Shown here one piece after another: positions 35,478 to 46,820 of a stretch of DNA of 56,644 bases. Position numbers and translations under genes: made by a program. Numbering within the stretch: the first letter of the stretch is position 1; each line of letters starts with the position of its first letter. The stretch comes from Nemertoderma westbladi (lineage: Eukaryota > Xenacoelomorpha > Nemertodermatida > Nemertodermatidae): the NCBI GenBank assembly GCA_032718475.1, contig JAUCBJ010006940.1:1-56644 (forward strand), in the 5' to 3' direction. The notes beneath the pieces were generated by a model that did not search any database, was not told the DNA's origin, and was given only the letters and a program-made list of their open reading frames with translations.

Positions 35478-36713
35478 TGTTCGCGCTTTCAGACCTTTGG
35501 CAGTTTAACCCGCCAAATTAAGATGTCTTCTAGATATTAAATCGCTTTTTAGCCTATGACAAGTATTTGATTCACTACACTAGTCGAAACCAATCTGTGC
35601 GCGACCATTCACCCGCTGGATATTCCCGGGAGATTGGGTTCGACGGTTTAATTTTGTTGCTATGTAAGCCTAATGTATTATTCGACTGACAGTATTATAT
35701 AATCTCTGACAATATTATTCACCTTCGGGGAATATTAACAGTTCCTTTAGGACGTGGCGCTTTATCTATATAAACAGAGTTATGACTTAAACTACTCACA
35801 ACGATATGGCTTAATTATAATTCACATATATGGCGCATTCTTTAGGAATTGCTTCTTTAACAGACTCACTCATACACAATGCTGCACAATACTGCACACT
35901 AATCTGCCAATCTTCACTGATTTTAGTCACATATAAAAGGAACACAGACTGACTCATGTAGGGTCTATCAAATAACATTAGATTCACTTCAAACCACTTT
36001 AACATAAGTCACAATCTTTATTGGTAACCTTTCTCTCTTACCTTCGGTATATCAAGAATATTGGGTTTTCGGGGGTTATTTCTCGTTATTCCAATATAAT
36101 AATTCATCAACCAACATAATGAATAACCGACAACAAATAGCAGTATACAGTATCGATTGAGCAGGTAATTTTAGCAGTTTCAGCAGTTATTACAAGCCGT
36201 GTGTCAGCAGTCAGTGTATTCCCAGATCAGTGATTCCATGAGTTTGATCGGTATGTCAGTTAAAGGATATATGCCCTTATAATTAAACCTACTAGTGTAA
36301 GACTAAAAACTGAAAACACGGAGGTGCCAAAAGCCGGTTCTTAGGCTCTGGGCAAAAACATAACACTGAACTACTGAGTTTCTGTATATACCTTCAACAC
36401 AGAGACAACAAACGCTCTGATTGGTCAACCTGAACAACGAGAGAACAGAGAAACAAAGAAACGTCGACGTGGCAATATCAGCTGCTAGCCGTCGTCATGG
36501 TAGCGACACTGTTTTCAAGAGTATCGAGCTTTTACGTCACGGAATTACGGATTATGTCCTCTAAAGTACAAATACAGAAGAAATAGCTTTTATGTCCACT
36601 AAAACACCAGTACAGCAAGGACACGGCCTTTTTATGCCTGGTAAACCAACTACAGAGTATTTTACGGGAAAAATAAGGAAAAATAACCGGACAATTCAGC
36701 AAAAGCTTTTACA
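35478..36713 (-). repeat. BEL-2 5' LTR (1236 bp)
   Basis: Identical to 24799-26034 except for one base seen (36598). It supplies the false C-terminus of the LINE-B endonuclease frame. Confidence 0.92.
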
Positions 36714-36718
36714 AACAC
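36714..36718. repeat. BEL-2 target-site duplication, right (aacac)
   Basis: Identical to 24794-24798 and abuts the LTR end TTTTACA. Counting it once restores the LINE-B ORF2 frame. Confidence 0.9.
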
Positions 36719-38077
36719 ACTACTGAAGTGATCGCCCCACGAGTTGGCGATATTCTGGGGACCGGATACATCATCGATTACAGGCGAGGGAGGAGCGGAG
36801 GAGGAGTTTTCCTTTCGAATGTTTTGCCAAAACTTAAAACAGACTTTATCCATAAGCGAATGAGCTAACTTGTCCGCGCGTAGCGTCGCTGCATTACGTT
36901 TGACTGCTCGTAAACGCCGTTTGAACTGAGAACGTGTGGAGCACATCTGGCGGAACACGGGACCTTCTCGAGGACTGCCCATTGAGCGCCAGTAGAGAAA
37001 ACAAGAACGAGATGCCTCGTGAAGCATGCCGACCTCGTCATTCCAACCGGGAACGCCGCAGGGATGGGACGAAGAGGGAGAAGGTTTCCGAGTAGGTATC
37101 GTTGCCTCAGCAATGGAGACTAAACCGTCAACAATAGTATCATAGAATGTGGAGATGCACTCCAGGTGACTAGAGGCGCCACAGTGTGGGTTAGTGCAGG
37201 AAACAGCATCGAGTGGAAATACCAGCTGCGATAAAAACTCGTTGGTGGCCTCCCTGTAACGACCGAGGTTGTAAGGTGATGCTTTCTCCCACTGTGGTAA
37301 GGGTCTGCGGGCCGCAGCGGGAGTCTCGGAATTGTGAGAAACAACGGGGGGAGGCGAGCCACCGTCGATCACAACTGTAAGAGGTAAATGATCATCGAAG
37401 GTTAGTGAGTAGTTAACCGAAATATCCCGGATTGAACTAATCATGGACCCTGTGCAGACACAGTGGTCCAACCAAGAAGTAGATCCGTGCGAGGAGCTAA
37501 CGAAACTGAAGGTATCACTGGGTAGATAATTAAAGTCAGCAATGTGGAGACCGGAGTCAGAACAAACACTAGACAAGTCCTTGAAGAATAAGCGGGTTGG
37601 ATCTGCATTGAAATCCCCTATAATGCACACTTTATTAGAGGGGGCCGTTTCGGATATAGCAGCAATTCTACCCAGATAATCCAAATACTCATTATGGTTG
37701 TCGGAAGACTCGTAGGGAAGGTAAACATTCAGAACAATCACAGAAGAGCCATCCGGGCAGGAAACGGAAAGAACCATGATCCTTGGGTCTGAGCTTTCAA
37801 GGATCCGGACGAAGTTTGAACCTAAAGATTTCCTCCACAACACCCCCAGGCCACCGGAAGGCCTGCCGGATAAGATACCAGCCTCAAGGTCAGTAGGGGA
37901 GGAACCGAAGCCAAAGTGGTCAGCAGATAACGAGTTCAAGAAGTCCAGGCTCTGTTTAGTAAGCTGGGTCTCTTGAAGAAGGATTATGTCACAATCTCGG
38001 GCCATTTCTTTGACTACAAATTGACTAGAGAGGGATCTAACCGAATTACAATTATAACTTCCGATTTTAATAGCCAT
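36714..38077 (-). pseudogene. LINE-B ORF2, N-terminal part: AP-type endonuclease
   Basis: Starts at ATG 38077 with IKIGSYNCNSVRSL. Endonuclease signatures: LLQETQLT, VYLPYES, IGDFNADP, STSWLDHCV and FDDHLPL. A Pro/Arg-rich linker and a Cys/His patch (CTNPHCGASSHLEC) lead toward the RT. The frame carries on into the BEL-2 LTR and stops at 36662, but codons beyond 36714 are not LINE. The protein nicks target DNA to prime reverse transcription. Confidence 0.87.
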
Positions 38078-38153
38078 GGTTAATAAATTTATAAGAACAA
38101 AGAAAACAAGAAAAGGGAAACTAGAAACAAAGTATTAGCAATGCACGCCGCAG

Positions 38154-38612
38154 CTACTGAAAGGGATCCCGATGAATCCACTCCCTAACTAACACGCCTT
38201 CCGGCCAGAGATTAAGGTTGTCCTGAGATTTCAGGGAAAGAGCAACTTCCTCGGAGCAACTAACATTGAAAGAGGCGTAATCATCAAACTTGGTAGCAAT
38301 TTTGTCACAGGTGACATCAACATTAAAATTACCTTTAACATGAGTAACCAGGTCGTCAGTAGAAGTAACCGGAGCAAGACGGGTAACAAATATCTTTGGT
38401 TTAGACTTGGACGGCACACCCCTCAGGGAGTAGGAGGAAGAGGTCCCAGTGCCCACAACCGGATTACCCCGGTTGCGTTGACGGGGAGGGGGCCTCAAAC
38501 CCGAAGAACCAGAAATAGGGCGCCCTTTTGGACCGACATCGATAAAAGGAGACTCCTCGCGGACAATGACAACATCGGAATCACCGGAGACACCAGACTC
38601 AACACCAGACAA
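38154..38612 (-). pseudogene. LINE-B ORF1 fragment, 5' truncated
   Basis: Open frame of about 152 codons ending 76 bp before the ORF2 start. The C-terminal block KIFVTRLAPVTSTDDLVTHV ... WPEGVLVREW is the domain often seen at the end of LINE ORF1 proteins. No ATG start: the frame is open to the junction with the RTE-like LINE at 38612, so the N-terminal part is missing. Confidence 0.75.
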
Positions 38613-40123
38613 CAGTGAGCATTAAAATACCTGAGTGTTTAAAGCTCATCTATCCCATCATAGTAGACATGTACCGTACAACAAGAGTCCCACAAGAAAT
38701 GAAAACAAATAAGTTGGTGCCAGTTCCCAAGAAGGGCAACCTAACACTCTATGGTTCTTTTCGGGGAATCTCATTGATCTCGATTGCTGCAAAGCTATAC
38801 AATAGGATTCTATTAAATCGCATCAGGGATCCCATTGAGAGACTGCTCCGTGAAATCAGAATGGGTTCCGTAAAGGTCGTGGGACCATGGAGCCCATTTT
38901 GGCACTTAGAAGGATAATTGAAGAATTATCAAAAAAGAAAGACAGGCATCTGGCTGTTATCTTTGTTGACTTCTTCAAGGCCTTTGATTCAGTCTCTCGC
39001 TCACGTATGTTCAGCATACTTTCATTATATGGGATTCCTGATGAAATTATTGCAGCAATCAGATCAGTATACGATGGTTCGACAACATTTGTGTCTACTG
39101 TTGACGGTGACACAGAACCATTTGAAGTGTTATGGGGCGTCCTCCAAGGAGACACACTTGCACCATTCTTGTTCATTATTGTGGTTGACTATGTTCTACG
39201 CATGTCCGTAGATCATCATAATGATGATGGGGTGATGATAACTCCACCTACTGGCTCCAGAAGTCGAGGAAATCCTGCCAAGTACCTAACTGATCTAGAC
39301 TTTGCTGATGACTTAGGAGTACTCTCAGAATCATTAGAGGGAGCCCAACGGCTCCTCAGCTCATTAGAACATGCTGCTTCTAGTGTTGGTCTTTTTATTA
39401 ACTCCAGAAAGACCAAAATTCTGACAGTTAACTTTGAAAGTCCTCAGCAAGTCTCTGATCGGATGAGCATAAGCTCAAAGGATGGTATGCTTGAGCATGT
39501 GGACGACTTCTGTTACCTGGGATCATGGATCCGGAAGTCAGGTGAGGACCTTCGAATACGTAAGGGAAAGGCATGGGCAGCCTTGAATAGGCTTTCCAGG
39601 ATTTGGAAGTCACCGAGAATTAATCGGAAACTTAAGGTCCGATTATTTAGAGCAGCAGTAGTTCCAGTACTCCTCTACGGGAGTCCATGCTGGGCTCTAA
39701 CTGCTGAGGACACCAAATCTCTGGATGGCACATTCACAAGAATGCTACGCCGGGTTCATTGTGTCAAGTACAATGCACACATCTCCAACCAGACACTATA
39801 TAACATTGGAGGTGTCTCATTGGTTCCCCCAAGCTTGACACTAGAACAAAATCGCCTCCGCTTTGCAGGACATTGCTTTCGCCGTGAGGACCAGCCAGTG
39901 CATAATCTTGTACTTTGGCAGCCTCATGGAGTGAATAAGCATGGTGGACAGCCCATGACTTTCTTGAGACGCATCTTAATGGACACTGGCCTTAAAGATG
40001 CGGATGATCTAGCAAATGTCATGGGTGATAGGGAGTTGTGGCGGTGCAATTTTGTTGACAAGCCGGCACAGCATTCTTAAAAATGCAGCTGCAATGCAGC
40101 ATGCCGATCCTAGTAGTAGTAGT
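38613..40123 (+). mobile_element. RTE-like LINE copy 1, 5' truncated
   Basis: The plus-strand RT is followed by a short 3' end (aaaatgcagctgcaatgcag, catgccgatcc) and a (tag)n tail at 40111-40123, which abuts the 49-bp array. Its 5' end is joined directly to the truncated 5' end of LINE-B. A second copy at 46821-47988 has the same 3' end and tail, fixing the 3' boundary of the family. Confidence 0.88.
38615..40080 (+). pseudogene. RTE-like reverse transcriptase, one frameshift
   Basis: The first part (38615-38850) carries KTNKLVPVPKKGNLTLYGSF and GISLISIAAKLYNRILLNRI; a one-base shift near 38848-38860 moves to the second frame, open to 40080. There: VDFFKAFDSVSRS, LQGDTLAPFLFIIVVDYVLR and the catalytic DLDFADDLGVLSE (about 39294-39332), then KTKILTVNF, FCYLGSWI and the C-terminal RRVHCVKYN and RLRFAGHCFRRED. 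The VDYVLR and AGHCFRR signatures are typical of RTE-type elements as I recall them. The endonuclease is absent. Confidence 0.86.
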
Positions 40124-41164
40124 GAACGACGAGCTCTATGGTACTATACCACCTGTATCAACCACCCTCCGTGAACGCCGAGCTCTATGGTACTATACCA
40201 CCTGCTGTACCAACCACCCTCCGTGAACGCCGAGCTCTATGGTACTATACCACCTGTATCAACCACCCTCCGTGAACGCCGAGCTCTATGGTACTATACC
40301 ACCTGTATCAACCGCCCTCCGTGAACGCCGAGCTCTATCGTACTATACCTCCTGTTTCAACCACCCTCCATGAACGCCAAGCTCTATGGTACTATACCAC
40401 CTGTATCAACCACCCTCCGTGAACGCCGAGCTCTATAGTACTATACCACCTGTATCAACCACCCTCCTTGAACGCCGAGCTCTATGGTACTATACCACCT
40501 GTATCAACCACCCTCCGTGAACGCCGAGCTCTATGGTACTATACCACCTGTATCAACCACCCTCCGTGAACACCGAGCTCTATGGTACTATACCACCTGT
40601 ATCAACCACCCTTCGTGAACGCCGAGCTCTATGGTACTATACCACCTGTATCAACCACCCTCCGTGAACACCGAGCTCTATGGTACTATACCACCTGTAT
40701 CAACCACCCTCCGTGAACGCAGATCTCTATGGTACTATACCACCTGTATCAACCACCCTCCGTGAACGCCGAGCTCTATGGTACTATAACACCTGTATCA
40801 ACCACCCTCCGTGAACGCCGAGCTCTATAGTACTATACCATCTGTATCAACCACCCTCCGTGAACGCCGAGCTCTATGGTACTATACCACCTGTATCAAC
40901 CACCCTCCGTGAACGCCGAGCTCTATGGTACTATACCACCTGTATCAACCACCCTCCGTGAACACCGAGCTCTATGGTACTATACCACCTGTATCAACCA
41001 CCCTCCGTGAACGCCGAGCTCTATGGTACTATACCACCTGTATCAACCACCCTCCGTGAACGCCGAGCTCTATGGTACTATACCACCTTTATCAACCACC
41101 CTCCGTGAACGCAGATCTCTATGGTACTATACCACCTGTATCAACCACCCTCCGTGAACGCCGA
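40124..41164. repeat. 49-bp minisatellite array 2, about 21 copies
   Basis: Same unit, same strand as array 1 (20472-23132). It starts mid-unit at gaacgacgagctctatgg, the same phase at which array 1 stops (gaacgccgagctct). More variable than array 1 (for example agatctct at 40733 and 41113; cctgctgtacc at 40201). It ends at cgccgagt before 41165. Confidence 0.96.
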
Positions 41165-41361
41165 GTCAACACACCAGTCGGGATTCCCTCGCCAACTCGG
41201 GGGACCCGTCGCAAGATATATAAATCGTATTAGCAATACTTAATTAAGAAGCAATTAATAGTCAATCAAATAATATAGACTATTTGTTGGAATTTGTAAA
41301 ATATCATCACATTTTGTTAATTTACCACTCACCGAAAATAGGAAGTCCCACACCCGTGTTC
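41165..41361. other. Spacer between two minisatellites
   Basis: AT-rich, no gene seen. Confidence 0.5.
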
Positions 41362-42606
41362 TGAGTTTGGTCGGTTCACATATCGTGGATTCGAGTTTGG
41401 TTGGTTCACATATCGTGGTTCACAGTTTGGTTGGTTCACATATCGTGGTTCAGAGTTTGGTTGGTTCACATATCGTGGTAGTTCAGAGTTTGGTTGGTTC
41501 ACATATCGTGGCTCCGAGTTTGGTTGGTTCACATATCGTGGGTCAGAGTTTGGTTGGTTCACATATCGTGGATTCGAGTTTGGTTGGTTCACATATCGTG
41601 GATTCGAGTTTGGTTGGTTCACATATCGTGGTTCAGAGTTTGGTTGGTTCACATATCGTGGATCAGAGTTTGGTTGGTTCACATATCGTGGTTCAGAGTT
41701 TGGTTGGTTCACATATCGTGGATCAGAGTTTGGTTGGTTCACATATCGTGGATCAGAGTTTGGTTGGTTCACATATCGTGGTTAAGAGTTTGGTTGGTTC
41801 ACATATCGTGGTTCAGAGTTTGGTTGGTTCACATATCGTGGTTCAGAGTTTGGTTGGTTCACATATCGTGGTTCAGAGTTTGGTTGGTTCACATATCGTG
41901 AATCAGAGTTTGGTTGGTTCACATATCGTGGGTCAGAGATTGGTTGGTTCACATATCGTGGTTCAGAGTTTGGTTGGTTCACATATCGTGGATTCGAGTT
42001 TGGTTGGTTCACATATCGTGGATCAGAGTTTGGTTGGTTCACATATCGTTGTTCAGAGTTTGGTTGGTTCACATATCGTGGATTCGAGTTTGGTTGGTTC
42101 ACATATCGTGGTTCAGAGTTTGGTTGGTTCTCATATCGTGGTTCAGAGTTTGGTTGGTTCACATATCGTGGTTCAGAGTTTGGTTGGTTCACATATCGTG
42201 GTTCAGAGTTTGGTTGGTTCACATATCGTGGATTCGAGTTTGGTTGGTTCACATATCGTGGTTCAGAGTTTGGTTGGTTCTCATATCGTGGTTCAGAGTT
42301 TGGTTGGTTCACATATCGTGGTTCAGAGTTTGGTTGGTTCACATATCGTGGTTCAGAGTATGGTTGGTTCTCATATCGTGGTTCAGAGTTTCATTGGTTC
42401 ACATATCGTGGTTCAGAGTTTGTTTGGTTCTCATATCGTGGCTCAGAGTTTGGTTGGTTCTCATATCGTGGTTCAGAGTTTCATTGGTTCACATATCGTG
42501 GATTCGAGTTTGGTTGGTTCACATATCGTGGTTCAGAGTTTGGTTGGTTCTCATATCGTGGTTCAGAGTTTGGTTGGTTCTCATATTGTGGTTTAGATTT
42601 TGGCTG
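41362..42606. repeat. 30-bp minisatellite, about 41 copies
   Basis: Unit gtttggttggttcacatatc followed by gtggttcaga, with two main variants at the end (gattcga, gatcaga). Because 30 is a multiple of three, several frames on both strands stay open (plus: LVGSHIVVQS; minus: YVNQPNSEPR). Neither open frame has a flanking gene. It lies about 310 bp beyond the stop of the receptor gene. Confidence 0.95.
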
Positions 42607-42913
42607 ATTCCCACATCGTTCACATATCCTATATAATTATCAGCTTATGAGGTTTTGCTGGAATATATTCGACTATATTTAGTAGATTTCGGTAGTTGAA
42701 TTCGGAAATGATTCACGGTGTTTTACCTATTAGAACAATAATTTAATAATTTTAATTTAAAAATAAAGTTACAATGAAGTTTGTACAAAATAAAATAAAG
42801 TTACAATGACAATGACGATGAGATGGACTGATCTGATTAGAAAATAATTTGTAATATAAAATCAATTTAATAACCTTATAATATATTATATTTACAGTCC
42901 ACTATACTATTTC
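42607..42913 (-). other. 3' flank of the receptor gene
   Basis: AT-rich. In gene sense an ATTAAA lies about 50 bp after the stop (plus-strand tttaat near 42867), a possible polyadenylation signal. Confidence 0.35.
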
Positions 42914-45900
42914 CTAACTGTCTTTATGTTTTTTTCTAGTTAGTAATTTAACTAAGTGGCTCTGGTTAGTTTTATTCAATAATTCACAGAATACAATAAA
43001 GTCATCATAAGGTCTCCTTTTAATGGCTTCTATTAGTTCGCTGTTCCTTTGTAAACCAGTCGGCTGATATTTGATCTGCTCAATAAGATTTTCAGTAAGA
43101 ATATTTCTACTTCTCAATAGCGGTAACAATTCACTCAGCTCCATGTTATAAACCAGTTCAACTTTATTCCTCATAAGAATATTTTCAAATTCTACATCAA
43201 CATTTCCTTTTATCATATCTACTAAATGTTGTTGGTTTGTTTGTGTTAAACTATCCATAAATACTTTCATAATGAACTCTGATTTCCCTTTCAGAGATTC
43301 TATAATGGCTCGGCTCTTTAGTATTTTCGTTTCTCGTGTTTCTATAAACTGAATCTGATCATTGTTTAGTATAAAACTTTTTTCGATATATAGTAATAAC
43401 TCAGTTGGTTCAAGTTTTTCTTCAAATTTTATTGTTTCAACTTTTAAATATTCCTGATCCTTCGATTTAACTAAAAACCAAGTTTTATATTCCTGAGTTT
43501 CTATACTTGCATTATTCTCACAGGTAATTATTGGTTTACTCAAACAATCTGATAGTAGAATAAAGTGGATACATGATTCATTGTGGCATTTATATAGACC
43601 ATGCCTTTCACATTTATATGAACAAGGACATGTTACTTTCAATTGAAAATCAACAATATTGTTCATTTTTCCAGCTGATATAAGTTCTCCCAAGCTGTCA
43701 ACAATGTAATCTTTTACTCTGTTTGCAAAATCAGAATCTGGAGGACTTATAATATTTTCGGTGCTATCAATATTATCTTTAGGTTTCATAAGAACTTTTC
43801 TTACAATTTGAACTTTTATTCTTGAAAAATGCCTTGGAGACACATATAGAATTATATCGTGATCAACATCACAGTATATAACTACAGACCGGTAGTAAAG
43901 AGTTGGTTCAGATTTAATATCTCCAATGAGATACGACCATTCTATAAGGCGTTTTACTAGTCGATAAAATAGACCCTCAGGTAAAAAACCATTAAAAGCA
44001 ATAAAAAATTCAATATCATTTGCTTTAATAGGGTAAATAGGCTGATTGGCATTTTTAAGTCTACAAGGTACATAATATGATTTATTCATTTTTGACTTTT
44101 TTAACAATGGTTCTGATTCGTCTCCATTACCTGGCACAGTTTCTCCTATTCTTTCACATATTAAATCAAAACGCTCTAGGATTTTTAACATAAAATTTTT
44201 TTTGAGTCCCATATTACCCCAGATATCGTCCAGTAAATCCCAGTGCAATACACCCTTGTCATCCAAATCCTCAAAATATTTCAAATTTTTCCAATTTATA
44301 TGTTCTTTGACTGTAATAATACTGGCAAACATTGAACTTAACCACTCTGGTTTCAATATAATTGTATCACGCAACGATTCTTCATCAAAATAGATAATTC
44401 TACCTCTATCATGGTAAAATTCTAACATTGTCTTTAAACCGGGGTATTCAAATTCTACTTTTATTTCCTTTAACTTACATTCTAAATCTATAATATCAAT
44501 ATAAACGTCATTATTTTTAAGTAATTGAGTTACAAGTTTTTCAAATTTTAAATAATCCAAAGGAATTTCTTCCTTAAATTTGTCCATTTCTTTAACAATT
44601 TCTAACTGTAAGTTTTGAAGTTCTTCATCTGAATCTGATCTTGCCTCTTTGCTATTTTCCACAGCAAATGCTTCTTTAACTAAAATATTGCAATGCAATG
44701 TGGACTTTAATAGTTGGAAAATTTCCTTAAACTTTTTACGAGCTAAAATGTTCTGAGTTTCTGGATCTTCATGCAAACTGGCTTTCTTTGTTCCAACTAA
44801 GAATACTGGAGGACCAGAAATGTTTGCGGCACTTTCTGAATTATTTTCACCAAATGTAAATATATTGCGCAACCAAAAATCAATAAATTCTATATTAGTC
44901 ATCTCGCTATATATCTTATTTATATTCTCTTCATCGGCTCTGAATATAATGTTGGCTGTTTTATCAGCATCTTGGGTAAGATCAAAAACAACTATATAAA
45001 TAGCCCGTCTACTTAGAAACATCTGATGGGTTGTATAATAAATACATTGGCCACCAAAATCGACTATCTGTAGTGAAAAGCGACTGTCTTCCTCATTAAA
45101 TTTAGCCAGAATATCTTGAGGTTTACCAGATAACAATATATCCTCTATACCTTTTGAGACTTCTGCAGGGATATCATATTTATTGTCCTCAAATATTGAT
45201 TCATGTGGCGTTACGACTTTTCCGCTATCAGATATATTTCCTCTTTCGCTATCTACTGAAATATCTTCTCTAATTTCCTTGCTGCGTTCTATTTTAACAG
45301 GCTTATCATAAGAACTGGTTCTATTATTCATGTCTCTATCGCTATTTTCACCAGATATTACTGATAAAGTTGACTGGATGCCATCAGTGTATATTTTTTC
45401 ACTGTCCACATTAGAAGCATCTTCTTGAACTTTGAATTCTAGAACACTTTTTGCAACTTTCTTTGCAACAGCATTGTCTGGATCAGCCTCTAAAATATCA
45501 ACATTCTTTAAATTAGTCCAGTCTGTGTGTTTATCAGTATCTATAACACAATTAGCCACTGAATCAATACCATCTGTTATTGGTTCATTAATATCAAACG
45601 GTTGACCAATAAGGGCCTTCTTCAAACTAGTTTTACCAGCCCTCTCTTGTCCCACTAACATTAACCGGGTTTTCAATATCCATGTAGTCCCTTTAGAAAG
45701 AGCTGCTTTATAAGCAGCCAATGCTTCTGGCCCTCTCGCCAGTATCTCTACAGGCAGTTTTTGTTTTTTTATATAATTAATTAAAAATTTTGGAAGTCTC
45801 ATTCTATTTGTTCCACTTATATTCATAATCATAAGTCCCATGTCTCTGAATTTATTAACAATTTCTATTGTTGAAACTTCATTTAAACCCCAAATACTAA

Positions 45901-46176
45901 CCAGTTTCTGGGTTGTTAACTCAGAAATATCTGCATCCAGTCTAAAGTAAAGTTCTTTCTCTTTATCTGAAAGAACATCAACAGTAGATATAATTATATT
46001 AGTTATCTTACCCTGGAGTGGTTTATTTATGGGACCAACCCATCCAATATACTCAACAATTTCCTTTAATTCTTCAGCTTTCTCCAATATACTTTCCACC
46101 TGTTTGATACTTTTCTTTCTTTCAGTTTGATCTTTACTGAACGTATCAATTACTGTAATTGTGCCGCCATCATCTC
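42914..46176 (-). CDS. WD40-ROC-COR-tandem CARD protein, exon 2 (ROC, COR, CARDs)
   Basis: Exon 2 of a gene that begins at 51118; spliced protein about 1371 aa. Its acceptor AG is at 46178-46177 (tactttatacag); the open frame above it (to 46225) is intronic. Numbering in the spliced protein: the last WD40 strand at 285-300 (GDDGGTITVIDTFS); a winged-helix-like segment ~353-418 (ELYFRLDADISELTTQKLVS); ROC GTPase with P-loop GQERAGKTS 460-468 and DFGGQ 657-661; G4 position GTKKA 746-750 in place of N/TKxD; COR ~823-1083; a Cys/His cluster 1134-1153 (CPCSYKCERHGLYKCHNESC); two CARDs ~1193-1274 (ends TNQQHLVDMIKG) and 1280-1365 (ends TNQSHLVKLL). Between P-loop and DFGGQ is a ~120-aa Ser/Asp-rich insert. 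Role inferred: intracellular sensor signalling by CARD contacts. Confidence 0.87.
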
Positions 46177-46501
46177 CTGTATAAAGTATAATTATTGTTA
46201 AGCTGTCTTTCCACAGAGTTGACATCCAATATTACGATGAAAGAAACTGGGTGGGAGCAAGTTAAATTTTATTAATCAAATTACAAATATAATTATAAAT
46301 ATAATTCGTTAGGGTCTCCAATATGCACCTACGGTCCCTATACGTTTCCCTGCCTATGTCTTCTGTTTTTTGGTTACAACATTTATTCTGTTTTTGGTGC
46401 AATTTTCAACAGATATAAAGTCGTACATTACGTTAGTCAATTCTGCAATTTATATTAGAATCCTATGCAATGTCTTGCAATGCATTGCAATGTCCTGCAA
46501 T

Positions 46502-46820
46502 ATAAACAACTACCCGCGATACTATATACTATTAATATAAACAACTACCCGCGATACTGTATACTGTTAATATAAACAACTACCCGCGATACTGTATACT
46601 GTTAATATAAACAACTACCTGCGATACTGTTAATATAAACAACTACCCGCGATACTGTATACTGTTAATATAAACAACTACCCGCGATACTGTATACTGT
46701 TAATATAAACAACTACCCGCGATACTGTATACTGTTAATATAAACAACTACCCGCGATACTGTATACTGTTAATATAAACAACTACCCGCGATACTGTAT
46801 ACTGTTAATATAAACAACTA
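46502..46820. repeat. 35-bp minisatellite in the intron, about 9 copies
   Basis: Unit tataaacaactacccgcgat then actgtatactgttaa; one copy near 46625 is shorter. It ends at tataaacaacta, directly followed by the (act)n tail of the RTE copy. Confidence 0.93.

Larger units (their letters stand above)
24799..36713 (-). mobile_element. BEL-2: RT-less BEL/Pao-type LTR element with 1236-bp LTRs
   Basis: Direct repeats 24799-26034 and 35478-36713 have equal length (1236 bp) and TG...CA ends; the only difference I found is g/a at 25919 and 36598. The flanks aacac at 24794-24798 and 36714-36718 match. The element is read on the minus strand: 5' LTR at 36713, a 2.3-kb leader, a gag-protease ORF (33129-29101), then about 3 kb without large coding to the 3' LTR. 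RT, most of RNase H and the integrase core are absent, so it would depend on an autonomous relative. A relative's LTR and leader lie at 51281-53107. Confidence 0.92.
23133..38612 (-). mobile_element. LINE-B non-LTR retrotransposon, split by BEL-2
   Basis: Minus-strand LINE. The poly(A) tail reads as the T run at 23133-23152; the 3' UTR is at about 23153-23307; ORF2 runs 38077-36714 and continues at 24793-23308; an ORF1 fragment is at 38612-38154. It is cut at 38612, where it joins an RTE-like LINE on the opposite strand. BEL-2 (24799-36713) sits inside ORF2 with a 5-bp duplication. Clade uncertain (jockey superfamily, CR1/L2/Rex-like appearance). Confidence 0.87.

Noticed and set aside
20472-41164. 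CRISPR-like arrays
   Set aside because: The 49-bp units are head-to-tail with no spacers between them; this is eukaryotic minisatellite DNA.
46177-46225. ATG at 46225 as the start of the ROC-COR protein
   Set aside because: The first 16 codons have no domain and include the acceptor-like tactttatacag; the phase-matched joint with the WD40 exon explains the frame better.
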